Assembly: GCA_005889405.1 (NCBI GenBank)
Contig: VBFY01000063.1
Location: forward strand, 124,001-188,000
DNA from: Chloroflexota bacterium
GTDB taxonomy: Bacteria; Chloroflexota; Limnocylindria; P2-11E
DNA: 64,000 nucleotides
Reading direction: 5' to 3'
Under the pieces are notes generated by a model. That model did no database searches, was not told the DNA's origin, and saw nothing but the letters and a program-made list of their open reading frames with translations. The first letter of the stretch is position 1; each line of letters begins with the position of its first letter. Both the position numbers and the translations under genes were made by a program. Shown one piece after another: positions 1 through 9,932 of this stretch.

Positions 1-262
1 GAGCGGGATCATGGTCGGGCTGGGCGAAACGCGCGATGAGGTCGTCGCGACGATGCGCGACATCGCGTCGCAAGGGACCGACATCCTCACCGTCGGGCAG
101 TATCTGCGGCCATCGCCGGTGCATCTGCCGATCGAGCGGTACTGGACGCCGTCAGAGTTCGACGAGCTGCGCGATACCGGCATGACGATGGGCTTCCGGC
201 ACGTCGAGGCGGGTCCACTCGTGCGCTCCTCTTATCACGCCGAGCGTCATGTCCGACGCTAG
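1..262 (+). CDS. lipA: Lipoyl synthase, C-terminal part (5' end outside window)
   Basis: Translation [47 protein letters not shown] is the typical LipA C-terminus; directly precedes lipB. Confidence 0.85.
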   Translation, partial: SGIMVGLGETRDEVVATMRDIASQGTDILTVGQYLRPSPVHLPIERYWTPSEFDELRDTGMTMGFRHVEAGPLVRSSYHAERHVRR

Positions 263-1001
263 CCCACTGCGCGCCACCTGGCTGGCACGGGTCGACTACC
301 TCGAGGGCTGGCGTCTGCAGGAAGCAGTCGCCGGACGGGTGCGCGCCGGCGCCGACGAGCGGTTGCTGCTCCTCGAGCACGATGCCGTCTACACGATCGG
401 GCGACGCGGCACGACGGACCATCTTCTGGCCGGCTTCGGCGAGCTCCGTCGCGACGGCACATCGGTATACCGCGTCGATCGCGGCGGCGACATCACCTAT
501 CACGGGCCCGGTCAGCTCGTCGGTTATCCGGTGACGCGACTGGGCGAAACGCCGGACCTCGTGCGCTACGTGCGCGCCCTCGAGGGTGCGCTCATCGACG
601 TCGTTGGTTCGTACGGGATCGTCGGGAGGACCGAACGCGGCAAGACCGGTGTGTGGGTCGACCTGCCGGGCTCGGGCGTGCCGGCGAAGATCGCGGCGAT
701 CGGAGTGAGGGTGTCGCGTGGCGTGACGACGCACGGCTTTGCGCTCAACGTGAGCACCGATCTCGCTGCGTTCGAGCGGATGGTCCCGTGCGGTTTCGCG
801 CACGCGGTCGCTTCGCTCGAACGGCTCGGAATCGCCGCGAACGTGCGCGACGCTGCCGGCCGCGCCGCCGTCGCGCTGGCGGATCGCCTTGGCCGGGACT
901 TCGTGTGGTCCGACGTCGAGCCCGCGCGTGACGACGAGATCGCCCCGGACGCGCCGGTGCGGTGCGCCGCCGACCTGACGGGGGAGGCTGTCGCGGTTTA
1001 G
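249..1001 (+). CDS. lipB: Octanoyltransferase LipB
   Basis: [46 protein letters not shown] motifs; overlaps lipA. Confidence 0.93.
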   Translation: MSDASPLRATWLARVDYLEGWRLQEAVAGRVRAGADERLLLLEHDAVYTIGRRGTTDHLLAGFGELRRDGTSVYRVDRGGDITYHGPGQLVGYPVTRLGETPDLVRYVRALEGALIDVVGSYGIVGRTERGKTGVWVDLPGSGVPAKIAAIGVRVSRGVTTHGFALNVSTDLAAFERMVPCGFAHAVASLERLGIAANVRDAAGRAAVALADRLGRDFVWSDVEPARDDEIAPDAPVRCAADLTGEAVAV

Positions 1002-1309
1002 GCCGAGCTACGTCCCTTGGGCTTGGTGGCGAGCCCGCGGATGAACGTCTCCACCGGGATCGCGGTCAGGGTCTCGATCTGGACCGTGCCTCGTGCACCC
1101 AGCGCGACGGACAGGCGCGCGATCGTCTCGTTGTCCTTGGCCTCGACGATGTTCACGAAGTCGTAGCGGCCGAGCGTCGCGTACTGTGCGACCACTCGGG
1201 CGCCCAGCGCCTCGACATCCTTGTTGACCTCCTTGATGCGGCGCGGGTTCGAGTGGAGCGTCTTGACACCGGCTGCGGTGACCTTCGTGAGCAATACGTA
1301 CGTCGCCAT
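998..1309 (-). CDS. GYD domain-containing protein
   Basis: MATYVLLTKVTAAGVKTL..RYDFVNIVEAKDNETIARLSVALGARGTVQIETLTAIP matches GYD family layout; internal ATG chosen as start. Confidence 0.85.
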   Translation of the reverse strand: MATYVLLTKVTAAGVKTLHSNPRRIKEVNKDVEALGARVVAQYATLGRYDFVNIVEAKDNETIARLSVALGARGTVQIETLTAIPVETFIRGLATKPKGRSSA

Positions 1310-1344
1310 CGCGTTCCTCCTGGGCGATACTCGGGCGTGAGCAT

Positions 1345-1662
1345 ATGCCGACGTACACGCGCACCCAGGCGGAGGCGCTGCTGCCGAAGGTCCGACCCCT
1401 GCTCGAGGATCTTCAGCGGCGCGTGAACGCGTATCGGAGGCGCCCATCGGACCCCGTGGCGCAGGAGATCAACGCGCTCCTCAAGGACATCGCCGAGCTT
1501 GGCGTCGAGGTGAAGGATCCCGACCGCGGCCTGGTCGATTTCCGCACGAAGTTCCGGGGCCGCGAGGTCTACCTGTGCTGGCAGCTGGGCGAGGGGAGCC
1601 ACATCAGCTACTGGCACGACCTCGAAGCCGGGTTCGCCGGAAGGAAGCTCATCGAGGACTGA
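1345..1662 (+). CDS. DUF2203 family protein
   Basis: YTRTQAEALLPKVRPLLEDLQ..GVEVKDPDRGLVDFRTKFRGREVYLCWQLGE..ISYWHDLEAGFAGRK. Confidence 0.75.
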   Translation: MPTYTRTQAEALLPKVRPLLEDLQRRVNAYRRRPSDPVAQEINALLKDIAELGVEVKDPDRGLVDFRTKFRGREVYLCWQLGEGSHISYWHDLEAGFAGRKLIED

Positions 1663-1755
1663 ACGCGGTCCCTCGAAATAGCAGACCACGTCGCACGAAC
1701 GTGTGACGGGGCGAGGGACAGACAAGACCCCTGCCGATGTGTTCTTTACTCGTGC

Positions 1756-2674
1756 ATGGACCGGCACGAGCTTGCGTGGGCAGCGGGGTTCTTCGACGGG
1801 GAAGGGTGGGCGGGAAAGAGCAAGCGCGGAGTTCAGTCGCGCGTCAATCAAGCCGGGCCCGATGGCATGCCCGCGGTGCTGGTAAATTTCCAGCGGATCG
1901 TCGGCGTCGGACGGCTCAAAGGGCCGCAAGTCACGGATGGCAAACAGGATCTCTTCTGGTGGGAGGCGACGTCCCGCCCGGACGTCGGACGCGTCGCTGA
2001 CCTGCTGGGCCCGTGGCTCTGTCCGGTCAAGCGCGCCGCGTTCGAGAGGACCCTCGGGCGATCGCTAGCGCCCAGGATTTGGCCTGGGTCGGCGAGTGAA
2101 GAGCGTGCCTGGGCCGGCGGCTTCTTTGACGGCGAAGGGAGCACGTACCTCGAGAAGCATCGGACGCATGCGAGCTACTTTGTGCCGCGCCTCTATGTTC
2201 CTCAGTCGTCCGAACTCAGTGTCGCCGTCGAGCTCATCCGACTGAAGTCCGCTCTGGCCGACCTTGGAAAGATCTCAGGCGTGCGACGCCCAGGGGCAAG
2301 CGGAGGCCCTACCGACGTTGGCGTGTCTTCACTCCGGCGGCTGTGCAACTCGGCCTGCATCTTCTTTGGCCGTTTATTGGCGACGTGAAGCGGTCGCAAG
2401 CACAACGGGTCATGAATGTGATTCACTCTCTCAGCCCGACCTCCCACGTGGGAATCCAGCCTTCGGCGTCGCTGGCGCACGCTACTGCCTACGCGGGCAC
2501 GACAAGTGGAACGCGCGAATCCGCACCTTCAAGAGTCGCGGAAGGAATCAAGACGATCCGAACAACCATTTGCGGCAGTGCATGGAGTGTGTACGGATCG
2601 ATGCGCGTGCGCGGGCAAAGTCGCGATCAAAGAGAAATCGGCAGCGTAAGCGCCGCCGATCCCGTGTCACCTAG
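1756..2674 (+). pseudogene. LAGLIDADG-type endonuclease-like gene with C-terminal zinc ribbon, split over three frames
   Basis: Frame 1: ELAWAAGFFDGEGW and ERAWAGGFFDGEGS; frame 3: RGKRRPYRRWRVFTPAAVQLGLHLLWPFIGDVKRSQAQRVMNVIHSL; frame 2: YCLRGHDKWNARIRTF..HLRQCMECVRIDARAR. Both frame changes are equivalent to -1. Confidence 0.7.
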
Positions 2675-2681
2675 CAAGTTA

Positions 2682-2924
2682 CTACTTGTTGAAGTAGTTC
2701 TTGTTGATCTCGGTGTAGTTCTTCCACTTGTCCGGTACCGCATCCTCGGGGAAGATCGCGCTCACCGGACACACGGACTCACACGCGCCGCAGTCGATGC
2801 ATTCATCGGGATGGATGAAGTACATGTTGTCCGCGTCGGTCGTATAAATGCAGTCCACAGGACAGACATCGAGGCAGCTTGCATCCTTCACATCGATGCA
2901 TGGTTCCGTGATCACATACGCCAT
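2682..2924 (-). CDS. fdxA: Ferredoxin (4Fe-4S, FdxA-like)
   Basis: MAYVITEPCIDVKDASCLDVCPVDCIY..HPDECIDCGACESVCPVSAIF. Confidence 0.92.
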   Translation of the reverse strand: MAYVITEPCIDVKDASCLDVCPVDCIYTTDADNMYFIHPDECIDCGACESVCPVSAIFPEDAVPDKWKNYTEINKNYFNK

Positions 2925-2989
2925 TTCGAGTCAGTTCCTCCACAGCAGCGCTCGTGTCGGCGTCTCGAAATGTATCATCGCGAACGCTT

Positions 2990-3352
2990 ATGAGCGAAAT
3001 CGCCGAGTTCCCCTTGCCGAGCGACGTGACCGACGAAGAGCGATCCACCGCGAAACGGGATATCGGGAAATACGCGAAGATCGTCAGCGAGACCGAGAAG
3101 GTCATCCGTTTCAACGGCGAGCTCATCGGCCAGACAGGTCCCGTCTGGCACTTCCAATACACGCGAATGTACAAACTGCCCAAGGGCTATCTCGCTGCCG
3201 GCCACGACCTTCACGAAGGCATCACCGTCGTGTTCGCCGACCAGCCAGACGGCCTCCCGAAAGCGTTCGAGAACCCACTCGTGCGCGAGTTCCTTGAAGA
3301 CGAACTCCGCTTTCGCAAGATCGTCGGGCCGGAGCACGCCGGAGCCGAGTAG
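2990..3352 (+). CDS. Hypothetical protein
   Basis: Open frame MSEIAEFPLPSDVTDEERSTAKRDIGKY..; plausible internal ATG. Confidence 0.6.
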   Translation: MSEIAEFPLPSDVTDEERSTAKRDIGKYAKIVSETEKVIRFNGELIGQTGPVWHFQYTRMYKLPKGYLAAGHDLHEGITVVFADQPDGLPKAFENPLVREFLEDELRFRKIVGPEHAGAE

Positions 3353-3803
3353 CCGCGACCGCAAGGCGGCGCGGCGGCCGAAGCGCGTCCCCGGCGGTGC
3401 GATCGAAGAGCCCACGCGCGCGAGGTGCGATGAGCCCGCTCCGCCGGAGCTGATCCGGGGCATCGAGCAGTTCAACGCCGGCGAGTTCTTCGAACAGCAC
3501 GAGACGCTCGAGCTCCTGTGGCGTGACACACGCACGCCGGTCCGCGGGCTGTACCACGGAATCCTGCAGGTGGGTGTTGGCTTTCATCACTGGCGCAACG
3601 GCAACTTCCACGGCGCGTCCACGCTCCTCGAAGAAGGCATCGATCGGTTGCGGCCGTTCGCGCCGAGATGTCACGGCGTGGAGGTCGACGAGCTCATCGC
3701 CGACGCGACCGCCGCGCGCGAGCGCCTCATCGCGCTGGGCGCCGAGGGCATGCGCCGCGTCGACATCGCGTGGATGGCGCCGCGGATACGCTTCACCGGC
3801 TGA
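3294..3803 (+). CDS. DUF309 domain protein
   Basis: GIEQFNAGEFFEQHETLELLWRDTRTPVRGLYHGILQVGVGFHHWRNGNFHGA; start uncertain. Confidence 0.78.
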   Translation: MKTNSAFARSSGRSTPEPSSRDRKAARRPKRVPGGAIEEPTRARCDEPAPPELIRGIEQFNAGEFFEQHETLELLWRDTRTPVRGLYHGILQVGVGFHHWRNGNFHGASTLLEEGIDRLRPFAPRCHGVEVDELIADATAARERLIALGAEGMRRVDIAWMAPRIRFTG

Positions 3804-3828
3804 TGCCGCGCGTCGATCGACCTCAACT

Positions 3829-4740
3829 GTGAGCGACCACGATCGGGCCCGCACGTGGGCCCACCGCCTCGGTCGTGTGGGCGTCTGGACCTTCGACATC
3901 GAGCGGCTCTCCGCCTCCGCCGCACGCGATTACGTTAGCGAGCTGGAGCGCCTTGGCATCAGCACGCTGTGGATCCCGGAATCGCTTGGAAGCAAAGAGG
4001 TCTTCGCGCATGCCGGGCTGCTACTCGCGGCGAGCGAACACCTGGTCATCTCCACGGGCATCGCGAACATCTGGGCACGCGACGCGACCGCGATGTCGAA
4101 CGGCAACCGCGCGCTCTGCGAGGCGTACCCCGGGCGCTTCCTCCTGGGTATCGGGGTCAGTCACGCCCCGATTGTGAAGATGCGCGGCGCCTCGTACGAC
4201 AAGCCGATCGAGAGCATGGCTCGCTACCTCGATGCGATGGACAAGGCGCCGTACACCGGCGCCGCTCCGTCCGAGCCGCCTGACCGTGTCCTCGCCGCGC
4301 TCGGTCCGCGCATGCTGCGGCTCGCGGCCGAGCGGTCCATCGGCGCGCATCCGTACTTCGTACCGGTCGAGCACACGACGCTCGCGCGCAAGGAGCTCGG
4401 CCTCGGCCCGCTGCTCGCGGTCGAGCAGGCCGCGGTCCTCGCGACGGACCCGACCGTCGCTCGCGCGACCGCCCGGAAGCACATGAAGCGCTACCTGTCG
4501 CTCGAGAACTACGCGAACAACCTGAGACGCCTCGGCTGGACCGACGCCGATCTCGCGAATGATGGGAGCGACAAGCTCGTTGACGCGATCGTCGTCTGGG
4601 GTGATGCGCGCGAGATCCGTGCGCGCGTCGATGCCCATCACGCGAACGGCGCCGACCACGTCTGCATACAGCTGTTGCGCGCGGATCTCGCGGCGCACCC
4701 GCTTGCGGAGTGGCGCGCGCTCGCGCCCGCCCTGCTCTAG
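3829..4740 (+). CDS. LLM-class F420-dependent oxidoreductase
   Basis: GVWTFDIERLSASAARDYVSELERLGISTLWIPES..STGIANIWARDATAMSN; GTG start. Confidence 0.87.
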   Translation: MSDHDRARTWAHRLGRVGVWTFDIERLSASAARDYVSELERLGISTLWIPESLGSKEVFAHAGLLLAASEHLVISTGIANIWARDATAMSNGNRALCEAYPGRFLLGIGVSHAPIVKMRGASYDKPIESMARYLDAMDKAPYTGAAPSEPPDRVLAALGPRMLRLAAERSIGAHPYFVPVEHTTLARKELGLGPLLAVEQAAVLATDPTVARATARKHMKRYLSLENYANNLRRLGWTDADLANDGSDKLVDAIVVWGDAREIRARVDAHHANGADHVCIQLLRADLAAHPLAEWRALAPALL

Positions 4741-5060
4741 CGGTCTCCGTCGAGGTCCGACGGAAGGGGCAGCTCCGTCGGGCGGAAGTCCGGTTGGTCC
4801 CAACCGAGTTCGGAATACGGCGGCAGGTTCACCGCCTCGACCCCGCGGAGCTCCGGAATGTCGGAGCGGAGCGCTCGCTCGACGCCGCTCTTCAGCTGGA
4901 GCGACGCCACGAGTCGGCTTGGCCCTGGCCGCGTGAGGGCCACGCGAAGCTTCGCGATGCCGTCCTCGACCTCCACCAGGTCCACCTGCCCGCCGCTCCG
5001 CTCGAGGAACGGACGCATCTCGGCAAGCTTCGCGGTGACGCGTTCCTTCAGGTCGGCCAT
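4737..5060 (-). CDS. NifU C-terminal-like protein lacking the CxxC motif
   Basis: MADLKERVTAKLAEMRPFLERSGGQVDLVEVEDGIAKLRVALTRPGPSRLVASLQLKSGVERALRSDIPELRGVEAV; alternative starts up to 5105. Confidence 0.72.
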   Translation of the reverse strand: MADLKERVTAKLAEMRPFLERSGGQVDLVEVEDGIAKLRVALTRPGPSRLVASLQLKSGVERALRSDIPELRGVEAVNLPPYSELGWDQPDFRPTELPLPSDLDGDR

Positions 5061-5103
5061 CCGCGCGAGCATACGGGGTCCATCGATGGCAGCATGGCGC
5101 TCC

Positions 5104-5886
5104 ATGTGTCATCCACCTGGCTCCCATCCGCCCGATGTACCGGCGGATCTCCGTCGGATCTCGGGTGGCGCAGGCGGCGAGGACGTCATCATCACGAGCG
5201 AGGACGCGACGCGCTTCCGCGCACATCTCGCCAAAGCAGACGAGGGCGATCGGGGCGTCGTGATCGCGCCGGATGTCCGCGGCCTGCATCCGTTCTACGA
5301 GGAGCTGGCGGAGCGCTTTGCCTCCGCCGGCGTGCACGCGATCGCGATCGATTACTTCGGCCGCACCGCGGGCACGACGCATCGCGGCGACGACTTCGAA
5401 TACCGCGAGCACGTGGCCAAGACGAAGACGACGACGATCCAAGCGGACATCGCGAGCGCGATCGGACACCTTCGCGGCGCGACGGACGCGCGCCGGATCT
5501 ACGTCCTCGGGTTCTGCATGGGTGGCCGGCAAGCCTTCTTCGCCTCGGCGGAGCACGCCGAGCTGTCGGGGGTCGTGGGCTTCTACGGCCGTCTCTCGAC
5601 CCGCGAGGGGGAGGAGGGCACGGCCCCCAAAGACCGGGCGGCGCGGATGCGTGCGCCGGTCCTCGGTCTCTTCGGCGGCGCCGACCCAAGCATCCCGGCG
5701 AGCGACGTCGACCAGTTCGCCGGCGCGCTGAAGGTCGCCCGCGTCGAGCACCACGTCGTCACCTATCCAGACGCGCCGCACTCGTTCTTCGACCGGACGT
5801 CCGCGGAGCATCAGGAGTCCTGCGAGGACGCGTGGCGGCGCGCGCTCGCCTTCATCAAGACCGGCGACGTCGGCGCGCGAGCGTGA
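5104..5886 (+). CDS. Dienelactone hydrolase family protein
   Basis: MCHPPGSHPPD..GVVIAPDVRGLHPFYEELAERFA..YVLGFCMGGRQAFFAS..YPDAPHSFFDR. Confidence 0.9.
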   Translation: MCHPPGSHPPDVPADLRRISGGAGGEDVIITSEDATRFRAHLAKADEGDRGVVIAPDVRGLHPFYEELAERFASAGVHAIAIDYFGRTAGTTHRGDDFEYREHVAKTKTTTIQADIASAIGHLRGATDARRIYVLGFCMGGRQAFFASAEHAELSGVVGFYGRLSTREGEEGTAPKDRAARMRAPVLGLFGGADPSIPASDVDQFAGALKVARVEHHVVTYPDAPHSFFDRTSAEHQESCEDAWRRALAFIKTGDVGARA

Positions 5887-5931
5887 CGCGTGATATGGAA
5901 CGCAGCGCGCCGGACTCGTTAGGCTAGGGTC

Positions 5932-6336
5932 GTGCGCGGTATCTGGTATCTCACGCTGGGGTGCATCGCGTTCGTCGCGATCACCTACTTCGAGCAGCTG
6001 CCCATCATCGGGTGGCTCGGGGGCCTTATTTCGGTCGCCGCGTGGGTCCTGATCGTTCGTGCGCTGATCGGCGAACGCGGCTTCGACTTCGAGACGCCGT
6101 TCGGGGTCGGCTGGGCCGCGGTCATCGGCGCCGTCACTGGCTTCGTCGGAGCGTTCACCGCGTGGCTGGCGCAGACCGGCAATCTCGTCGGACTCACGAC
6201 GCCGCCGGGCGATCGGTTCGGCGCGGCGTTCGGGTTCGTCGGCGCGAGCATCGGGATCGTCCTCTGGCCGCTCTTCGGGGCCGCCGTATCCGCCATCGCC
6301 ACGCTTGCCTCGGTGCGTCGGCAGAGGGCGACCTAG
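5932..6336 (+). CDS. Small multi-span membrane protein
   Basis: GTG-start ORF with about four hydrophobic segments. Confidence 0.7.
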   Translation: MRGIWYLTLGCIAFVAITYFEQLPIIGWLGGLISVAAWVLIVRALIGERGFDFETPFGVGWAAVIGAVTGFVGAFTAWLAQTGNLVGLTTPPGDRFGAAFGFVGASIGIVLWPLFGAAVSAIATLASVRRQRAT

Positions 6337-6340
6337 ACCG

Positions 6341-8344
6341 TCAAGCGACCCGCCGCCGCTTGTGCGTCACGTAGTCAACGAGGACGTACTCACCGAGACG
6401 CTCGGGCTCAACGTAGAAGGCGCGGCCGGTATTGATCTTCGACATCTGATTCACGAAGTCCACGAGATAGTGACCGCGCGCCAGCATGAAGGTGTTGATC
6501 GTGATGCCCTCGCGCGTGCAGCGGAGGACTTCGCGGAGCGTCATGTCGCGCGTGCGCTGCGTCGGCGGGTATGCGAACTTCGGCTCTGGGTCGCCCGGCT
6601 CGAAGTGCGCGGTGGGCTCGCCGTCGGTGATCAGGATGATCTGCTTGTTCTTTCCGCGTGAGCGCGCGAGCAGCGTCCGCGCGGTCTCGAACGCGTGCTG
6701 CATGTTCGTGCCGTAGATGTACTCGTTCCAAGTGAGCCGCGGCAGATCCTGGGGCTTCAGCTGGCTGGCGAGGGCGGAGAAGCCCACGATGTAAAGGTCG
6801 TCCTTCGGGAACGTCGAGCGGATGAGGGAGTCGAGCGCGAGCGTGACCTTCTTCGCCGCGAGGAAACACCCACGGAAGAGCATCGAGCGCGAGACGTCCA
6901 CGAGGATCGCGGTGGCCGACTGCGTCATGAGCTCGGTGCGGTAGACCGAGAAGTCTTCCGCAGCGAGCTTCACCGGCACGTGCGCGCCGTCGCGATATAC
7001 GGCGTTCTTCACGGTATCCGGCAGGTCGAGCAGGAATGGGTCGCCGAATTCATAGGTCTTCAGCTCGTCGGTCGGGTCACCACCGCGGCCGCGGGTGCGC
7101 GCGCGGTGGCTGCCGAAGGCGTCGCGTTTGAGTGTCGCGAAGATATCCTCGAGCGAGCGCTGGCCGATCTTTCGGATGCCGCGCGGCGTGAGCTCGTAAC
7201 GCTCGCCGTCCTTGCGGATGAGGCCGGCCTCCTCGAGGAGCTCGGTCATCTTTCGTAGCTGCTCGAGCGACTGGCGCGCGCCAGGGCCCGCGAGCCGTTC
7301 GATGTCCTCGGCGTTCAGCGCCGCGAGGTCCTCGGCGGAGCGAGCCGAGCGCACGGTGTCTTCCATGTCCGACAGCTGATTCATCTGGTCCATCAGGCCC
7401 AGCGCCTCCGCCAGCGTCATCGGCTCGTCGCCGGAGACCGCGTGGTCGTAGCTATCCATCGGCATGAGCTGCGAGAGCGTCTCGGCCAGATCGTTCATCG
7501 CCGACTGCAGGCCGGGGTCATTGAAGGCTGCCCCGAGCATGCCCTCGAGCTGCTCGCGCATCTCTTCTGACATGCTCTGCCAGAGCGAGCGCATCGCCGC
7601 CATTCCCTGGGCCAGCTGACGTAGCAGGTCGTCCCAGTCCTTGGCGCTGCCGGCGAGCTCCGGGTACTGCCGCTGGAACGCTTCGAAGTCGGGTTCGCCG
7701 CCCTCCATACGCTCCTTCAGCGCGCGGTTAAGGTCGCGGATCATCTGGCGGGTGCGCTCCAGCTGCTCGGGCGTGAGGTTCCGCAGCGAATCGCGCATGT
7801 TCTTGAAGTACGAGCCGAGCACCTGCTCCTGAAGGTCCTTCAGCAGCTCCTGATATTTCTCGGCCGCCTTCTGCTCGACGAACTCGTAGTCCTTCAGCGC
7901 GCGCACAGCGCGGCCGAAGTCGTCGGGTAGCGCGTCGAGCTGCGCGAGGCGCTCCTGCGCGATCTTTTGCATACCCTGGCGCAGCTGCTCGTTCGGCGCC
8001 TGCGCGTCGCGACGTCGTTCGAGTCCTTCGCGTTCGAGGCGCTTCACCTCCTCGAGCTTTTCCTTGAGCTCGTCGAACACCTTCGAGAGATCGTGACGCT
8101 CGGCGCGCTTCTGCTTTGCGGAACGCAGCCGCTCGAGAAGGTCCTTCATGCCCTCCATGCGACCGGGCATCCCCCAACGCGAGAGCCGCGCGAGCGCGTC
8201 CTCGAGATCCCCTCCGGCAAGGAGCTCGTCGGACATCGCGCCGAGTAGCTCGTCCGCCTCGAGCGCGTCGAGGCGCTGCGTCCCATCCCAGCGCGAGTAC
8301 CTCACCTCGCGCCCGAAATCGTCCAGATGCGGTAGCTCGGTCAT
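6341..8344 (-). CDS. VWA domain protein with long coiled/charged N-terminus
   Basis: MIDAS-like ILVDVSRSM..YGTNMQHA..IILITDGEPTAHF; ATG at 8344 (MTELPHLDDF). Confidence 0.88.
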   Translation of the reverse strand: MTELPHLDDFGREVRYSRWDGTQRLDALEADELLGAMSDELLAGGDLEDALARLSRWGMPGRMEGMKDLLERLRSAKQKRAERHDLSKVFDELKEKLEEVKRLEREGLERRRDAQAPNEQLRQGMQKIAQERLAQLDALPDDFGRAVRALKDYEFVEQKAAEKYQELLKDLQEQVLGSYFKNMRDSLRNLTPEQLERTRQMIRDLNRALKERMEGGEPDFEAFQRQYPELAGSAKDWDDLLRQLAQGMAAMRSLWQSMSEEMREQLEGMLGAAFNDPGLQSAMNDLAETLSQLMPMDSYDHAVSGDEPMTLAEALGLMDQMNQLSDMEDTVRSARSAEDLAALNAEDIERLAGPGARQSLEQLRKMTELLEEAGLIRKDGERYELTPRGIRKIGQRSLEDIFATLKRDAFGSHRARTRGRGGDPTDELKTYEFGDPFLLDLPDTVKNAVYRDGAHVPVKLAAEDFSVYRTELMTQSATAILVDVSRSMLFRGCFLAAKKVTLALDSLIRSTFPKDDLYIVGFSALASQLKPQDLPRLTWNEYIYGTNMQHAFETARTLLARSRGKNKQIILITDGEPTAHFEPGDPEPKFAYPPTQRTRDMTLREVLRCTREGITINTFMLARGHYLVDFVNQMSKINTGRAFYVEPERLGEYVLVDYVTHKRRRVA

Positions 8345-8534
8345 CTGCTGGCTACTGCGGCGTGGCCGAAGGCCACACGCCAAGCAGCCGGCGAAGGCCG
8401 AGGGCCGAGCCGTACGCGCGCCCGCTGATCATGGCGCGCGTAGTGTTCGGGCGCGCTGGGCGCACATGCTCGTCGAGGGGACGCCGCGCCGCCTGCGCTC
8501 GCGTTCGCGATCGCCGCAGGCGCACTCGCCTCGT

Positions 8535-9932
8535 TCATGCCCGGAAGGTCGAGCGCGTGTCGCCGCGCTCTTTGTTGAGCTTGCGATTCAGATGCAATCC
8601 CTCGAGGACGAACTCCACCGCCGCGGCCACCGCGGCGGGATTGCCGGACGCGCCGAGCTTCGCCACCGCGCCCTTCATCCCCGGGATCTGCAGCGCCTGC
8701 TTCACGTACTCCGAGCTCGGGAGCGTCGATGAGACGTGCATCGTCGCGCCGCGGCCGAATGCGGCGAGCAGCGAATCGAACTCCGCGAGCGAGAACGTGC
8801 GGTTGAACACGTTGAGCACGGAACGTTGAACGAGTCGCTCGATGACGCGCTCCTCCGAGATGTCACCGACGGACTCGAGCTCGATCTTGCCGGCGGTCGA
8901 AGCGATCACGGCGGGCAGATCGCTGATGCGCGGAACGACGGTCGTCTCGCCGGTTCGCAGCGAGCGCTTCAGCGCGCTCGAGACGAGGTTCTCGTAGTTC
9001 GAGACGGTGACGCGGACCGACACGCCCGATCGCTGTGAGATCTCGGGTGAGCGACGCGCGAGCTGCGAGAGCTCGGCGAGCACCTCCTTCATGTAGCCGG
9101 GGACGATCGTCGTGATCCCCTCGTCGACGAAGTTGTTGCGTTCCTGCTCCATGATCCCGACCTCGATGACGAGGTCCTTCGGGTAGTGCGTGCGGATCTG
9201 CGAGCCGAAGCGGTCCTTCAGCGGCGTGATGATGCGTCCGCGGTTGGTGTAGTCCTCCGGGTTCGCTGACGCCACGACGAAGAGGTCGAGCGGCAACCGG
9301 ACCTTGTAGCCGCGGATCTGCACGTCGCGCTCCTCCATCACGTTGAGGAGGCCGACCTGCACGCGCTCGGCGAGATCGGGAAGCTCGTTGAGCGCAAAGA
9401 TGCCGCGGTGCGTGCGCGGTACGAGTCCGTAGTGGATCGTCAGCTCGTCGGAGAGGTAGCGTCCCTCGGCGACCTTGATGGGATCGACCTCGCCGATGAG
9501 ATCGGCGATCGAGATGTCCGGCGTCGCGAGCTTCTCGCTGTACCGCTGGTCGCGCGCCAGCCATACCAGCTCCACGGAGTCGCCGTCGTTCGCGACGCGG
9601 TACTTGCACGCGGCGCAGATCGGCTTGAAAGGGTCATCGTTGATCTCGCAGCCCGCGATCGCCGGCGCGACCGGGTCGAGGAGCTCGACGAGCTGGCGCG
9701 CGAGGCGGGTCTTCGCCTGCCCACGCTCGCCGAGGAAGATGATGTCCTGGCCGGAGAGGATGGCGTTCTCGATCTGCGGGATCACCGTCGCGTCGTAGCC
9801 GACGATGCCCCGGAAGAGTGCGCGCTTCTCCGCGAGCGCGGTGATGAGGTTCGAGCGGAGCTCTTCCTTCACCGTGCGGCTCTGGTAGCCGGTCTCGCGC
9901 AGCGCGCCAATGGTCTTCGGTCGGTCTGTCAT
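8535..9932 (-). CDS. MoxR / Mg-chelatase-like AAA+ ATPase
   Basis: FLGERGQAKTRLARQ Walker A, GIFALNELPDL Walker B, VASANPEDYTNRGRIITPLKDRFGSQI. Confidence 0.9.
   Translation of the reverse strand: MTDRPKTIGALRETGYQSRTVKEELRSNLITALAEKRALFRGIVGYDATVIPQIENAILSGQDIIFLGERGQAKTRLARQLVELLDPVAPAIAGCEINDDPFKPICAACKYRVANDGDSVELVWLARDQRYSEKLATPDISIADLIGEVDPIKVAEGRYLSDELTIHYGLVPRTHRGIFALNELPDLAERVQVGLLNVMEERDVQIRGYKVRLPLDLFVVASANPEDYTNRGRIITPLKDRFGSQIRTHYPKDLVIEVGIMEQERNNFVDEGITTIVPGYMKEVLAELSQLARRSPEISQRSGVSVRVTVSNYENLVSSALKRSLRTGETTVVPRISDLPAVIASTAGKIELESVGDISEERVIERLVQRSVLNVFNRTFSLAEFDSLLAAFGRGATMHVSSTLPSSEYVKQALQIPGMKGAVAKLGASGNPAAVAAAVEFVLEGLHLNRKLNKERGDTRSTFRA

Noticed and set aside
4021-5811. Long minus-strand ORF (596 aa)
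   Set aside because: Antisense to well-supported LLM oxidoreductase and dienelactone hydrolase genes; Arg-rich shadow translation typical of high-GC DNA. The same applies to other long antisense ORFs (e.g. 32296..33777, 45540..46934).
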